64,000 bases of DNA, from the IMG/VR virus record IMGVR_UViG_3300019886_000067, positions 1-64,000 of that record, one strand, 5' to 3'. Below, piece by piece: positions 30,727 through 39,791 of this stretch (positions within the stretch are counted from its first letter, which is position 1; each line of letters starts with the position of its first letter). The DNA is from a virus. A model generated the notes under the pieces. It searched no databases. It had not been told where the DNA came from and saw only the letters and a program-made list of their open reading frames with translations. The position numbers were made by a program, and so were the translations under genes.

Positions 30727-33700
30727 TACAACGCAGCCCCAAGCTCCCAGGCAACGCCCTGAGACCAGGCGTGCGGCTCAGGTGGTGGCTGCTGGAAGTG
30801 GTTGTTTACGTGCATGTTCACTACGTTTGGCTGTGCTGTGGTTTGGGCTACGGCGTTTTGTCCGCCGCCGCCCGTGAAAGCTGGCTGTGCCGGCACTTGC
30901 GTAGGAGCCTGCGCCCAAATAGGCTTGAAGTTACCGCCGTAGTTGGTATAGAGTTCCTGACGAACTTGGCTAAAGTTTACCATATCGTTGTAAGCGTTGC
31001 TTTCAGCGACGCCCTTATCCTGGGCGACTTGTTCTGCAAGCCCCTGATACGTGCCACGGGCGGATGTCACATCGTTAGCAATTTCAGTGATTGTTTCGTC
31101 CGGTGCTCCGCCTGCCTCAGCCTTAGCAAGCACACCTTCCCAAAAGCTTTGTAGGTTCAAGGAGGACGCAAGGTCATCCTGAATCGTTGGAAGCTCCTCG
31201 TTCTGAGGCGTGTTCGGATTGTCTGGCATGTTGTTGGTTTGCGCAATAGCGTAAGCCTTGTTTAGGCTCGCTAGGGTGCCCTTCATCCCAAGCTCTTCAA
31301 CATACTTGTCGGCGCTCGGGGGACCTTCAGCTTCGGCAGCAGACGATCCTTCTGGGCCGTAAGTTTCCATCGAAGTAGTTTCAACGCTCGCGCTTTCAGT
31401 TGCAGCTTCTTCTTTTTCAATGCTGTCTATTAGCGCCGTAAAGGCTGCGCTAGGGTACTTGGAAGCGATAGCCTGCGCCGTACGCTTAGCATTGCCAAGG
31501 ATGCCCTGTAGCTTACCGATTGATCCACGACGGTCTCCCAGGATTGCATTCCAGCCATTTGCGCCTTCCTTGAGTTTATTGTCTCCTGTCCTGTTGTATT
31601 CGGAAGCAATGTTCTGAAGTCGTGTTTGATCTGTACCGATCACATTGTTCAGATGTTCAATTTCTTTGTTGGCTGCCTCTAGCCTTCCCTTGTCGGCGTG
31701 CGCCGTCCTAGAGTCAGCTTCTAGTTGTGGAATGGACTTGTAGTTGACGTGACGATATACACCGCCGGTCTTCTCGACTACGCGAATGCCGCGCTCGTAT
31801 TCCGCAAGAGTTTCTTCTGCGTGCTTAGTAGATTTCTTAGCGGATGCAAGGCTCTTGCCCTTCTTGCCGTGCTCTGATTCCTTCGCATGATGCAAAGACT
31901 TCAGAGCAGAGTCCTTCTGATTCTTGAGCGTGACAAGCTTGTTTTTCTCAGAGCTTAGAGCCTGGTCGATCTTGCTGGTTATTTCTTCTACCTGGCCCAT
32001 CGGCACGGCCGCAGCCGAGTACGGGTCTGGTATTTTCAGAGCGACGATTGCTTTAGCGGTCGTGCCTGTTCCTGGCGCAGAGTCTCCGGTGGCTGCTTTG
32101 CCTTTACCTTTTTTAGCCGGCGCTTTTTTAGCCGATTTCTTGCCCTTAGCGGCTTCGTCCACGTTGTAGCCGAGAGCGTCCGCAGCTTCCTTCAGGTAAA
32201 CAACGTTGTCCCCACGGTAAGCAGGATTAGTAGCGATGACATACTCGTTGCGGTTCTCCTCACCTACAAGCAGCGTCGGACGATTGTACTTTCCGCCGGT
32301 TGTCTTTTCCCAAGGTTCGTGAACGCCGCCCTCTGCTTTGCCAAATACTTTGCTGACCGCATTAGTCACCGTGTTGACCGTATGAGTGGCGATTGTTACT
32401 GTCTTGGAAGCAATGCCGGCGATTGCGTCTCCTAGAGACTGCACAGCCCCAAGGCCAGAAACATCGGCCGTAACTTTGGAGTTGTGCTGAGTCGGAACGC
32501 CCAGGATTGCAGCAGCCGCGCGGCGGGCTATGGCAGAGACGCCATCGTGTCCAACAATGTTGCTGTTCTTGGTTGGGATTTTGATTCCAAGTATGTGATC
32601 TAGCGTCGCCACGGCCGCAGGGCCACCGTGACTAATAATCGCTACCTGCTTAGCAGACAGTTTGATGCCATCAATGTGCTGTAGAAGTGCCACAACCTTC
32701 GGGCCGTCCGAGGCGCTGATGTGAACGTACTTAGCTGCAATCTGAGCATTCGATAGAGACTGAAGAGCCTGCTTAGCGCTAGACGCATCCGCCACAACCT
32801 TCATAACGACCTTCTGGCTTAGGCCAGCGCCAAGTGCCGAGCTTGCAGCCTTGGAGACAGACGCCACGTCGTTGCTGCTTGTGAACTTGGTTGCGATTTT
32901 CAGCGCGATTGGCTTGCTGCCGGTTCGCGCTAGGTTGCCAATGGCCTGTTCAGCCTGCTTGGAAAGTTCAGGCAAGCCACGGTACGAGCGTACGAGGTTA
33001 GAACTAACGGCAGCCTGGCGGTTCAATGCTTGCGTAAGCTGACCAGCCTGGTAGATACGCTGTTCTTCGATCTTGGCAAGTTCCTTGGCGTCAGAAAACT
33101 CCTTGACTCCGCCGAGCTTAGTCTTGTCTTCCTTCATCTGCTGGTGCTTAGACGCAGAGAGCTTCTGCGTAGCAGCAACAGCCTTTTCAAGACCTTCAAC
33201 GTCCTTACCTGATGCAGTTTCGGCGGCTTTAGATTGTGTCTGGTATTCGCTGCGCAGGCGGATGTTCTGACGCAGGGCTTCGTTGTAGGATAGTTCGGCG
33301 CGCTCGTGCTCTACTGTGCCCTTGTGTGTATGGTCAAGCTGCTCCTTGAGTTCCTTCAAGCCAATGTTGGAGGCGTGTAGCTGAGACCCAGATTCAGTCA
33401 TCGCCGTCGTTAGGCCACCCCAGGAAGCCTTGAGACGCGCGTTAGCCGTGGCTCCCTGGTGTAGCTGACCTTCAAGTTCAGACGCGGCATCCTTGGTTTT
33501 GAGGAAGTGGAAGGCTAGTAGGCCGGCTCCTGCTACCAAAGCAGAGATTCCAAGGGTCTCAGGTGCCAGGACGGCTCCGAGGCCCGCTACGGACGCTGTA
33601 AGGCCCTCTGTGGCGACCTCAGCGGTGCCGATCTCGGACGCTGCCGCTGCTCCGCCGCCTGCACCGAAGATTCCCTTGACAAAGTTGAGGCCCTTGCCGA

Positions 33701-36020
33701 GCAAGCCGCCGCCTGCGGCTGCCCCAGCGGCACCCTCAGCCGCACTTGCAGCGCCGCCGGCCGCTCCACCTGCTGCCTCAGCGGTGCCAATCTCCGCCCC
33801 TGCTGCTGCGCCGCCGCTCATCAGCGCGGCGCGTATCTCAGCGGCTACGGCCGAGCCAGCCTCCGTCATCGACACAGCTATGGTTGCGCCGGCCGTGCGA
33901 GCCCCGCCGACTAGACCGCTTCCAATGTTGAACGCGCCAGTACCTAGAGCCTTGATTGTTCCTATTGCGCCAAGCTCACGCATCAAGGACACAGCCTTGA
34001 CAAGCATCCCAATAAAGCTGCCAATCTTATTGACCGCAAAGATCGCACCGATGGTCGCTCCAAGAGCGCCTAGTGGGCCACCTAGACCCACTAGTTTTGT
34101 GATGCCCTCAATGAGCCTTGCCACAAAGCTAATTCCGTGTAGAAGTCCTGTAGTGAATGGGGCAAGTAGGTTGCTCCACTGCACAAACGAAGCGATAAGC
34201 GGGCCAAGCGCGCCGGCCAACGCCTTCACATCATCAGCCGAGCGGTTGAAGAAGCGCGTCATATCCTGCTGACCCTTACCAGTCTGCAAGAATTTGTTCC
34301 ACGAATCAGTAGCGTGGCTCATGGAGCGCACGAGATTGTCGCCCGCATCCGCGCTGCCGTTTAGGACAGTGCCAAGTAGTTTACCGAGTGAGCCGAATAG
34401 GTGTATCAAGTCGCCAGCGTGCGAGCCCAGGCGCGTAATCTCACCGTCGAGCTTAGCGCCAGGCTGAGTTGCCTTGTCAAGATCGGACGCCCATTTGCGG
34501 AATCCATCGCCGGCCGGACCAGCAAAGATACGTGCGCCCGCCTCGCCTACGTGGATGAAAGCCGCTCCAATGTGCTGAAGCCCAGACAGCGCCGGCAAAA
34601 GGAACTTGTTAGCGCTAGACCCCAGGGAATCAAACATTTTGATACCACTCGGGGAGCGCATCTTAGCCAGCACGTTATCCAAGCGCGAGGATACGATGTT
34701 CATAGTTGTGTCTGTGTTGTGCGCAAGCCCTGGCATGAGCTTCGCGGCAGTTTCGATTCCGTGGGAGAGCACAGAACCGAAGTCACGCTTGGCCGTTGCA
34801 CCTGTTAGGTGTGCCCACTCTGTGCTCATCAGGTGTAGCCCGATTGCAGCATCACGGGCTTGCGGGCTGACGCTCTTCAGCGTCGAATTCATCTGGTCCT
34901 GGGCTGTCTTGGCTTGCTTGGAATCCTTGCCGTACTTCTGAATGGCAGTAGCGTAAGCCTTAGTAGCCGCCTCAGCCGCAGAGAAATCAGCGATTGCCGG
35001 CTTGAGAGCAGCAAACATTCCACCAAAGTTGAGTGCAAGTCCGGTAACTACACCACTAGCCACACTAGCGGCTCCAACAAAGCCTGTCCCTAGTACCCCA
35101 ATCAGGGACACGAGCCCTCCTCCAAGGCTCGTTAGGATCGGAGATAGGGCCGCCGCCGCAGCCGCAAGTGTTCGCGCCGTGCCGGAAATCGGTCCGGCGC
35201 TGATACGGATGTTGCCGATGTTGTCGGCCTTGTTGCCGATGTCATTCAGGAATCCAAGCAGTTTGATCTTCGTGCGCTGCAAGAATCCCTCATCGGTGTC
35301 AACCTTGACGTGTACCGGCGGGTGCCCACCAATAGCATTTAGCTCCGCCTTCACAGCCGCCATGCGCGAGCGTAGGAAGTCCTCATCAAGGCCAAGCTTG
35401 ATCTTCGCCTCCTTACCAAACGGCGTACGCTGCTGCGCAACCTTCTCGATCTTGTCTGTAAGGCCGGCGTACTCCTTGCGAAGCTGAGCGATTCGCTGCT
35501 GTTGCTTGGCTGCCGCAAGCTCAGCGCGCGTGGCTGCTGTGCTCTCAAGATAAGCTGCCTTTTCAGCATCCTTAGAAGCACGAGCCTCCGCTGCCTGAAC
35601 TTGCGCGCGGCGGCGAGAATAAGTGTCGTATGCTTTCTGACGGTCAGACTCAGCCTTGGCGATTGCAGCCTCGGCCGCAAGAGCCTTCTCGGCACCTTGT
35701 ACCTCGATCTTGACCTCAGCCTTGCGGCCATTCAAGCGAGTGAGAGAAAGTTCAGCAGCCGCTATCTTGCGGTCAAGGTCATCCTTATTAGCCTTGACGA
35801 CTACCTCTGCACGCTCAGCCTTGAGCGAGTCGATCTTAGCTTTTACGCGATCAACAGCCTCATCGAAGCGTGCGGTCTCCGCGTCGATCTTAGCCTTAGC
35901 CTCCATGCGGCTGATAGCCGCCATTTTGGCCTGAAACTCTGCCTCTACACGATCTAGGCCAGCGCGAGCATCACCGTCGTTTAGGGTGATATTGATATCG
36001 CCTTTTGCAACCTCTGTCAT
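30726..36020 (-). CDS. Tape measure protein
   Basis: 1764 aa. The first 230 residues are charged coiled coil. Hydrophobic segments typical of tape measures lie near 285-345 and 640-680. Residues 700-850 are Ala/Gly-rich and carry more hydrophobic stretches. A Lys-rich linker (KKAPAKKGKGK) lies near 1325, then another coiled coil, and a Pro/Gln-rich C-terminus. No peptidase or lytic domain was recognised. At about 0.15 nm per residue the tail would be roughly 260 nm. It lies after the two tail chaperone frames, the usual order. Confidence 0.9.
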   Translation of the reverse strand: MTEVAKGDINITLNDGDARAGLDRVEAEFQAKMAAISRMEAKAKIDAETARFDEAVDRVKAKIDSLKAERAEVVVKANKDDLDRKIAAAELSLTRLNGRKAEVKIEVQGAEKALAAEAAIAKAESDRQKAYDTYSRRRAQVQAAEARASKDAEKAAYLESTAATRAELAAAKQQQRIAQLRKEYAGLTDKIEKVAQQRTPFGKEAKIKLGLDEDFLRSRMAAVKAELNAIGGHPPVHVKVDTDEGFLQRTKIKLLGFLNDIGNKADNIGNIRISAGPISGTARTLAAAAAALSPILTSLGGGLVSLIGVLGTGFVGAASVASGVVTGLALNFGGMFAALKPAIADFSAAEAATKAYATAIQKYGKDSKQAKTAQDQMNSTLKSVSPQARDAAIGLHLMSTEWAHLTGATAKRDFGSVLSHGIETAAKLMPGLAHNTDTTMNIVSSRLDNVLAKMRSPSGIKMFDSLGSSANKFLLPALSGLQHIGAAFIHVGEAGARIFAGPAGDGFRKWASDLDKATQPGAKLDGEITRLGSHAGDLIHLFGSLGKLLGTVLNGSADAGDNLVRSMSHATDSWNKFLQTGKGQQDMTRFFNRSADDVKALAGALGPLIASFVQWSNLLAPFTTGLLHGISFVARLIEGITKLVGLGGPLGALGATIGAIFAVNKIGSFIGMLVKAVSLMRELGAIGTIKALGTGAFNIGSGLVGGARTAGATIAVSMTEAGSAVAAEIRAALMSGGAAAGAEIGTAEAAGGAAGGAASAAEGAAGAAAGGGLLGKGLNFVKGIFGAGGGAAAASEIGTAEVATEGLTASVAGLGAVLAPETLGISALVAGAGLLAFHFLKTKDAASELEGQLHQGATANARLKASWGGLTTAMTESGSQLHASNIGLKELKEQLDHTHKGTVEHERAELSYNEALRQNIRLRSEYQTQSKAAETASGKDVEGLEKAVAATQKLSASKHQQMKEDKTKLGGVKEFSDAKELAKIEEQRIYQAGQLTQALNRQAAVSSNLVRSYRGLPELSKQAEQAIGNLARTGSKPIALKIATKFTSSNDVASVSKAASSALGAGLSQKVVMKVVADASSAKQALQSLSNAQIAAKYVHISASDGPKVVALLQHIDGIKLSAKQVAIISHGGPAAVATLDHILGIKIPTKNSNIVGHDGVSAIARRAAAAILGVPTQHNSKVTADVSGLGAVQSLGDAIAGIASKTVTIATHTVNTVTNAVSKVFGKAEGGVHEPWEKTTGGKYNRPTLLVGEENRNEYVIATNPAYRGDNVVYLKEAADALGYNVDEAAKGKKSAKKAPAKKGKGKAATGDSAPGTGTTAKAIVALKIPDPYSAAAVPMGQVEEITSKIDQALSSEKNKLVTLKNQKDSALKSLHHAKESEHGKKGKSLASAKKSTKHAEETLAEYERGIRVVEKTGGVYRHVNYKSIPQLEADSRTAHADKGRLEAANKEIEHLNNVIGTDQTRLQNIASEYNRTGDNKLKEGANGWNAILGDRRGSIGKLQGILGNAKRTAQAIASKYPSAAFTALIDSIEKEEAATESASVETTSMETYGPEGSSAAEAEGPPSADKYVEELGMKGTLASLNKAYAIAQTNNMPDNPNTPQNEELPTIQDDLASSLNLQSFWEGVLAKAEAGGAPDETITEIANDVTSARGTYQGLAEQVAQDKGVAESNAYNDMVNFSQVRQELYTNYGGNFKPIWAQAPTQVPAQPAFTGGGGQNAVAQTTAQPNVVNMHVNNHFQQPPPEPHAWSQGVAWELGAAL

Positions 36021-36045
36021 ATGATTTCACCCCCTAGATCACAAC

Positions 36046-36080
36046 GACCGCACGAAACGTATAGTACGTTTCGTGCGGTC
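36046..36080. repeat. Perfect 16-bp inverted repeat before tape measure gene
   Basis: GACCGCACGAAACGTA and TACGTTTCGTGCGGTC flank a 3-nt loop. It sits between the tail chaperone frames and the tape measure gene, 26 bp upstream of its start codon. No U tract follows on either strand, so it is not a typical terminator. It could trim expression between tail chaperone and tape measure, act as an RNase site, or bind a dimeric protein. Confidence 0.8.
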
Positions 36081-36102
36081 TCGATTGCTGTGAATGAGTA
36101 CA

Positions 36103-36315
36103 TCATGCTCCTACGCGCTGCCTTAGATCGTCTGTATTTTTCTGCCAATCCTTCTTCTTTGCTTCCTCTTCGGCAGCTTTTCTTTCCTGCAAATACTTCA
36201 ATGTGACTGCCTCAGTGACCATGTAGTCGATCACATCGTCATCTGAGAATTTTGGAAACGGCCGTCCAGCCTCCTTGCTAATCGCCAGAATCCTCGTAGC
36301 TATAGGGGAGGCCAC
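36103..36315 (-). CDS. Tail assembly chaperone, frameshift extension (T part)
   Basis: A second frame that overlaps the end of the chaperone gene by 38 bp, in the +1 frame. Its C-terminal sequence (charged helix YLQERKAAEEEAKKKDW) is typical of the T part of G/GT pairs. The overlap contains CTC CCC TAT; a +1 shift at CCC-T would fuse residue 143 of G to this frame, giving about 209 residues. An independent GTG start at 36315 is possible but lacks a good ribosome site. Confidence 0.65.
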   Translation of the reverse strand: MASPIATRILAISKEAGRPFPKFSDDDVIDYMVTEAVTLKYLQERKAAEEEAKKKDWQKNTDDLRQRVGA

Positions 36316-36733
36316 GAAAGGAGCGCCACTCTTTTACACTCTCCAATCCTGCCAAATGATGTCCAACGGCATCAAGATCGCGTTGCCTGGTAGCAATCTC
36401 CACTATCATTTCCTTGTCCTCAAAAGGAATAGCGCCGCTGGAAAAGTCCTCTTCTGTGACGGTTGGTGCCTTCACAGTAAGCACGCAGAGCTTGTTGAAG
36501 AAGTCTGCTTGCTGAACGATGTCCTCGCGTGTAACATCACGCTTGCCGGCGGCTACCTTGATAGCCATATCAACAAGCTCGTTTGGAATCTGGCCTGTCT
36601 TTACAAGGCCAGGAAGGTCGGGAACCTCAATCTCAACGACCGTGCTAGAAGGCAATGTGATCGTGTGAGTTTTGTTCTTCTTCCACTGCGCTAGCGAAGT
36701 GGGCTTAGCTGGACTGTCTAGTGCTGTCGGCAT
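36278..36733 (-). CDS. Tail assembly chaperone (G part)
   Basis: 151 aa; ATG 8 nt after AGGAGG. Position directly before the tape measure gene, size and helical C-terminal half fit the tail chaperone that coats the tape measure during tail assembly. The end of the frame overlaps the T frame (36103-36315) with a CCC-T slip site candidate. Confidence 0.75.
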   Translation of the reverse strand: MPTALDSPAKPTSLAQWKKNKTHTITLPSSTVVEIEVPDLPGLVKTGQIPNELVDMAIKVAAGKRDVTREDIVQQADFFNKLCVLTVKAPTVTEEDFSSGAIPFEDKEMIVEIATRQRDLDAVGHHLAGLESVKEWRSFRGLPYSYEDSGD

Positions 36734-36878
36734 TCGTTGTGTCCTCCTCGGACTGTACGGTGTTTAGTGTGTCTCTGATACGCGCAAGGTCGCGTACTAC
36801 AATCCTACTCTCTTTAGAGACGCGCTTAGCGTTAGCGAGAGCTAGATCGACCTGTGCGTTAAGGCTGTGATCGGCCAT
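36705..36878 (-). CDS. Small helical protein, 57 aa
   Basis: ATG start, overlapping the chaperone gene by 29 bp in another frame; the chaperone's ribosome site lies inside it. Charged helix (LALANAKRVSKESRIVVRDL). Function unknown; its place between tail tube and chaperone suggests a tail or assembly role. Confidence 0.5.
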   Translation of the reverse strand: MADHSLNAQVDLALANAKRVSKESRIVVRDLARIRDTLNTVQSEEDTTNADSTRQSS

Positions 36879-36903
36879 ACATCAATGCTAGGCCATGACT
36901 AGC

Positions 36904-36935
36904 CAAAAAGAAGAGCCCCTAACGGGGCTCTTCTT
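36904..36935 (-). terminator. Rho-independent terminator
   Basis: On the minus strand, AAGAGCCCC pairs with GGGGCTCTT around GTTA, followed by CTTTTT. It ends the capsid-to-tail-tube transcript after the small basic gene at 36934. Downstream tail genes must then use another promoter or read-through. Confidence 0.85.
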
Positions 36936-37047
36936 ATTTCTTCTTGGAAGACTTCTTTCGAGTCTTCTTGGCTGGTTTTGCGGCCGTAGCCTTCTTTTTG
37001 TAGCCTGGAAGGAACTGAGGAGGGACTTTGCCCTTCTTAGCCGCCAT
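36934..37047 (-). CDS. Tiny Lys-rich protein, 37 aa
   Basis: ATG 1 nt after the preceding stop. Nearly half Lys/Arg in the second half (KKTRKKSSKKK). Its stop lies within the terminator hairpin region. Probably nucleic-acid binding or a capsid-interior peptide; function unknown. Confidence 0.5.
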   Translation of the reverse strand: MAAKKGKVPPQFLPGYKKKATAAKPAKKTRKKSSKKK

Positions 37048-37048
37048 C

Positions 37049-37246
37049 TTAGATCGTGCCCGAATAACCTGGCGCGTTGGCCGGCTTAGGTGCTGGCTTC
37101 AGAGACCTTTTGAAGGTCGGACGAGCCGGGGGCACAGGCTTGGAAACTGTTCCCTGTCCTGTGACAGTCACAGAAGCAAGCGGGCTCTGTCCGAATCCTG
37201 GCTTTGTAAGACGTGGGTCTGGTTTAGTCTGGTATTTGTTCGCCAT
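37049..37246 (-). CDS. Pro/Lys-rich small protein, 65 aa
   Basis: ATG start 10 bp after the tail tube gene. Disordered, rich in Pro, Lys and Thr, with no hydrophobic core. Function unknown; likely virion-associated from its context. Confidence 0.5.
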   Translation of the reverse strand: MANKYQTKPDPRLTKPGFGQSPLASVTVTGQGTVSKPVPPARPTFKRSLKPAPKPANAPGYSGTI

Positions 37247-37256
37247 TTCATTCCTC

Positions 37257-38231
37257 TTAGTAGCTAGCTACCTGATTCTTCACGACAGCCGTGATGATGC
37301 TGCCGGATGTCGGACGCTGACCCACAGCACGGACGGAAGCTGTGATCGGGGCACCGGAAGCGTCTGGCGCTACCGGGAACTCCTCGTAAGCAATAGTCGG
37401 AAGCGTGAACTTGACCTGATTGTTTGCGCCGTTGTCAAACTGGAAGTCAGCAGACGTAGTGAAAATCTGGTTAGAGATTTCGGTTCCCGATTCCCCGCCG
37501 TAATGGAACTTGTTGTACTCAGCAAGAGTTTCGAAAATGATGTCGAACGAAAGGCTGATCTGGCGCTGCCCAACAACAACATCATACGGAAGGAAGTCAT
37601 CCGTTTGCTGTACTGTGACGTTGTTGTCGATGGTCAAGTCCATGCTGGAAATCAGCGCAGTTGCTCCACCGCCAAGCGTGACAGTCGCGTTGTTGTAGTT
37701 GTATACATAGCCGTTTTGAAGGCTAATTACCGGAGAGGTAGACGGATCAGAAGTAAGACGCGTGCTCTTGAGCCCCATGATGTTAGCCTGCGCTGTGAGC
37801 GGCTGCCCTGCGCTAGTCTTGACCTCAAGGGACGAAAGGAAACAATCCTGATGACGCTCAAAGAGCGTGTCAGATAGATCATTCCAGAATGTGACATAAG
37901 GAATCGACTGAGCGGCCGTGATCGTATGCGTGTAGTTAGCTGCACCCGTTACGGCATCAGCGCCTAGCACGTAGAAAAGGAAAGCCCCAATGCTAGCATC
38001 ACGAACATAGACTTCTGGGTTGCCAGAAACGCCGCCGGTCTTGACGAAGGATACTCCCTGGTCACGGTTGGAGTCGGTCTCTGCTAGCTGGTCAAATTCA
38101 CGGGTAGGTGCAATCGCGCCGCCAACATACGGAGACTTGAAAGCCTTGAGGGCTTCAACGGTAGCTGGTGTACCCTTGACTGTCTGCTTCTGGTACATCA
38201 ACCATGCTGTATTCCCGCGTAGACCGGCCAT
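37257..38231 (-). CDS. Major tail tube protein
   Basis: 324 aa, beta-rich. The order (after connector, neck and tail terminator genes; before chaperones and tape measure) and the opening MAGLRGNTAWLMYQKQTVKG followed by many strand-like segments fit siphovirus tail tube subunits. It should polymerise into hexameric rings around the tape measure. Its ATG overlaps the preceding stop codon. Confidence 0.75.
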   Translation of the reverse strand: MAGLRGNTAWLMYQKQTVKGTPATVEALKAFKSPYVGGAIAPTREFDQLAETDSNRDQGVSFVKTGGVSGNPEVYVRDASIGAFLFYVLGADAVTGAANYTHTITAAQSIPYVTFWNDLSDTLFERHQDCFLSSLEVKTSAGQPLTAQANIMGLKSTRLTSDPSTSPVISLQNGYVYNYNNATVTLGGGATALISSMDLTIDNNVTVQQTDDFLPYDVVVGQRQISLSFDIIFETLAEYNKFHYGGESGTEISNQIFTTSADFQFDNGANNQVKFTLPTIAYEEFPVAPDASGAPITASVRAVGQRPTSGSIITAVVKNQVASY

Positions 38232-38836
38232 TAGCTAGATGCTCCTGTCGTTGGTGTTGCAGAGCTAGACGACGAAGCGGCCGGCGTAGCTGCTGGTGAA
38301 GTTGTGTCTACCGTTGGAGCAGAGCTAGAGGAAGACGTGGAAGCTACTGCTGGGGAAGTATTTTCAGTTTTCGTGGAAACTGGCTCAACCGGAGGAGTTG
38401 CACCTGGCGCAGATGGGTCTTCCGCGAACGGAAGCTCTGGCTTGGCTGCAACGCCGATAATCGTGAGAGCGTCTGCAACTGCCTGTCCGACTGGCGGAGA
38501 GCCGGCGCTTACGCTTTGCTCACCTGTAACGACCTCTTCAATGGCAGCTTGGTTGGCTGCGGCTGCTGCCTTTGCCTCTGGCGAAGCCTGAGCGCTCAAA
38601 TGGTCAGCTTCCGGGTTAGTGTGCGGGTCGTTCTTGTCAACCGGCGGAGCATCCGGGTCTACTGGCGGGGTGTCATACTCAACGTCAAGCCAAGCGTTTA
38701 CGCGCGCATTACCGATAACAGCTTGGTCATCAGTGACAAACTTCGGAGTAGCGGAACTCAGCGTAAAGTCTACGTTGCCAACGGAAAAGTTTTCTACGCC
38801 GCTTGGCGCGTCAGCAGACTTTGTGATTGTAGCCAT
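38231..38836 (-). CDS. Low-complexity Ala/Ser/Pro/Thr-rich protein, 201 aa
   Basis: A short beta-like N-terminal segment (FSVGNVDFTLSSATP to about residue 55) is followed by 145 residues of Ala/Pro/Ser/Thr/Asp low complexity ending in Ser runs. Probably a virion surface or flexible linker protein. No family recognised. Confidence 0.55.
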   Translation of the reverse strand: MATITKSADAPSGVENFSVGNVDFTLSSATPKFVTDDQAVIGNARVNAWLDVEYDTPPVDPDAPPVDKNDPHTNPEADHLSAQASPEAKAAAAANQAAIEEVVTGEQSVSAGSPPVGQAVADALTIIGVAAKPELPFAEDPSAPGATPPVEPVSTKTENTSPAVASTSSSSSAPTVDTTSPAATPAASSSSSATPTTGASS

Positions 38837-38871
38837 GAGATAAAGAATAGCTGGTGGGACGACAAAAACCG

Positions 38872-39327
38872 TTAGCCAGAAGTCTCGATCAAAGCCGAGT
38901 TATTTCCGCGAGCAACCACTGTTGCTTCAAAGCGTGTCTTGTTGCCAGTTGGGTCGTCTGGATAGACGATTCTCAGAAGGTCAAAGTACCACACAGCGCC
39001 CGTCCTGGGATCAGCCCCGGAGCGAATAGACTGCCTGAATCGCTCAGCCTGAGTCTCTATGACAGTAGGGGATACAGTCTGTTCGCGGTCAACCTCAAGC
39101 GTGTACTTACCAAAGAACTGTACCACTATCTCATACTCGTTCACAAACTTGTCACGAGCATTAGCCGTGGAGCGTTCTGGATACACACCAAGCATGGTAC
39201 GAGAGTCGCCCAGAGACGGATGCAGCTTATCATCCTTTACAGGGAATTGGTCAGCCGCAAACTCTGTTTCAAGCGCTGTTATCAACGCTTTACGCGCTGT
39301 AGTCTCAGGTGCGATTACTTCAGTCAC
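38872..39327 (-). CDS. Tail terminator/completion protein
   Basis: 151 aa, alpha/beta. Position between the HK97-gp10-like neck gene and the tail tube gene fits the ring that ends tail growth. The first 90 residues (RKALITALETEFA, then ARDKFVNEYEIVVQFFG) follow the fold pattern of tail completion proteins. The assignment is mostly from gene order. Confidence 0.6.
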   Translation of the reverse strand: MTEVIAPETTARKALITALETEFAADQFPVKDDKLHPSLGDSRTMLGVYPERSTANARDKFVNEYEIVVQFFGKYTLEVDREQTVSPTVIETQAERFRQSIRSGADPRTGAVWYFDLLRIVYPDDPTGNKTRFEATVVARGNNSALIETSG

Positions 39328-39336
39328 TAGTCTATT

Positions 39337-39780
39337 CTACCCAGGATAGTAGCGCTTCGCGTAATCCATCCAAGTTGACATCATAATCAGATAAGCCGGC
39401 CGTAGATATGGGTGTGCTGGGTTTCCTGGGTGCTGAATCATATTACTGCCGGGACGCCACATTCGCCCCATCTTTTCCCAGAAGAACGACACAGCGCCAG
39501 TAATCTCGTGAGGACCAGCGCCTTTCTCTTGGTATAGAGCATGGCGAGCGTCCGCCTCCCAATGCGCAGTAGTGGCCGTAGAGGACGACCTAATAGAATC
39601 CACAATGCGAGGCGTACGAGGATCAGGCTTGTGGCCCTTTGGCGCAAATTGGCGTGACAGATCAGCGCCTTTCTCAGCGATGTCTTTCATCGTCTCAGCG
39701 CCAGCCAGCTTGCATTCAGCAATGAAGCGGCCGAATCCATTACGCGCGATCACCTTATTCGAGACGGCGATGTCGCCCAT
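39337..39780 (-). CDS. HK97-gp10-like neck protein
   Basis: 147 aa. The segment AEKGADLSRQFAP, the T/ADARHALYQEKGAGPH stretch and the AHPYLRPAY end are characteristic of the HK97 gp10 family, which joins the connector to the tail. It lies between connector and tail terminator genes, as expected. Confidence 0.75.
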   Translation of the reverse strand: MGDIAVSNKVIARNGFGRFIAECKLAGAETMKDIAEKGADLSRQFAPKGHKPDPRTPRIVDSIRSSSTATTAHWEADARHALYQEKGAGPHEITGAVSFFWEKMGRMWRPGSNMIQHPGNPAHPYLRPAYLIMMSTWMDYAKRYYPG

Positions 39781-39791
39781 TTTAGACTCCT

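Noticed and set aside
33493-34272. A 259-codon plus-strand frame
   Set aside because: It is the shadow of the Ala-rich part of the tape measure gene; the protein is Ala/Pro repeat-like.
37077-37877. A 266-codon plus-strand frame
   Set aside because: Antisense to the tail tube gene and the small gene next to it; no ribosome site or domain.
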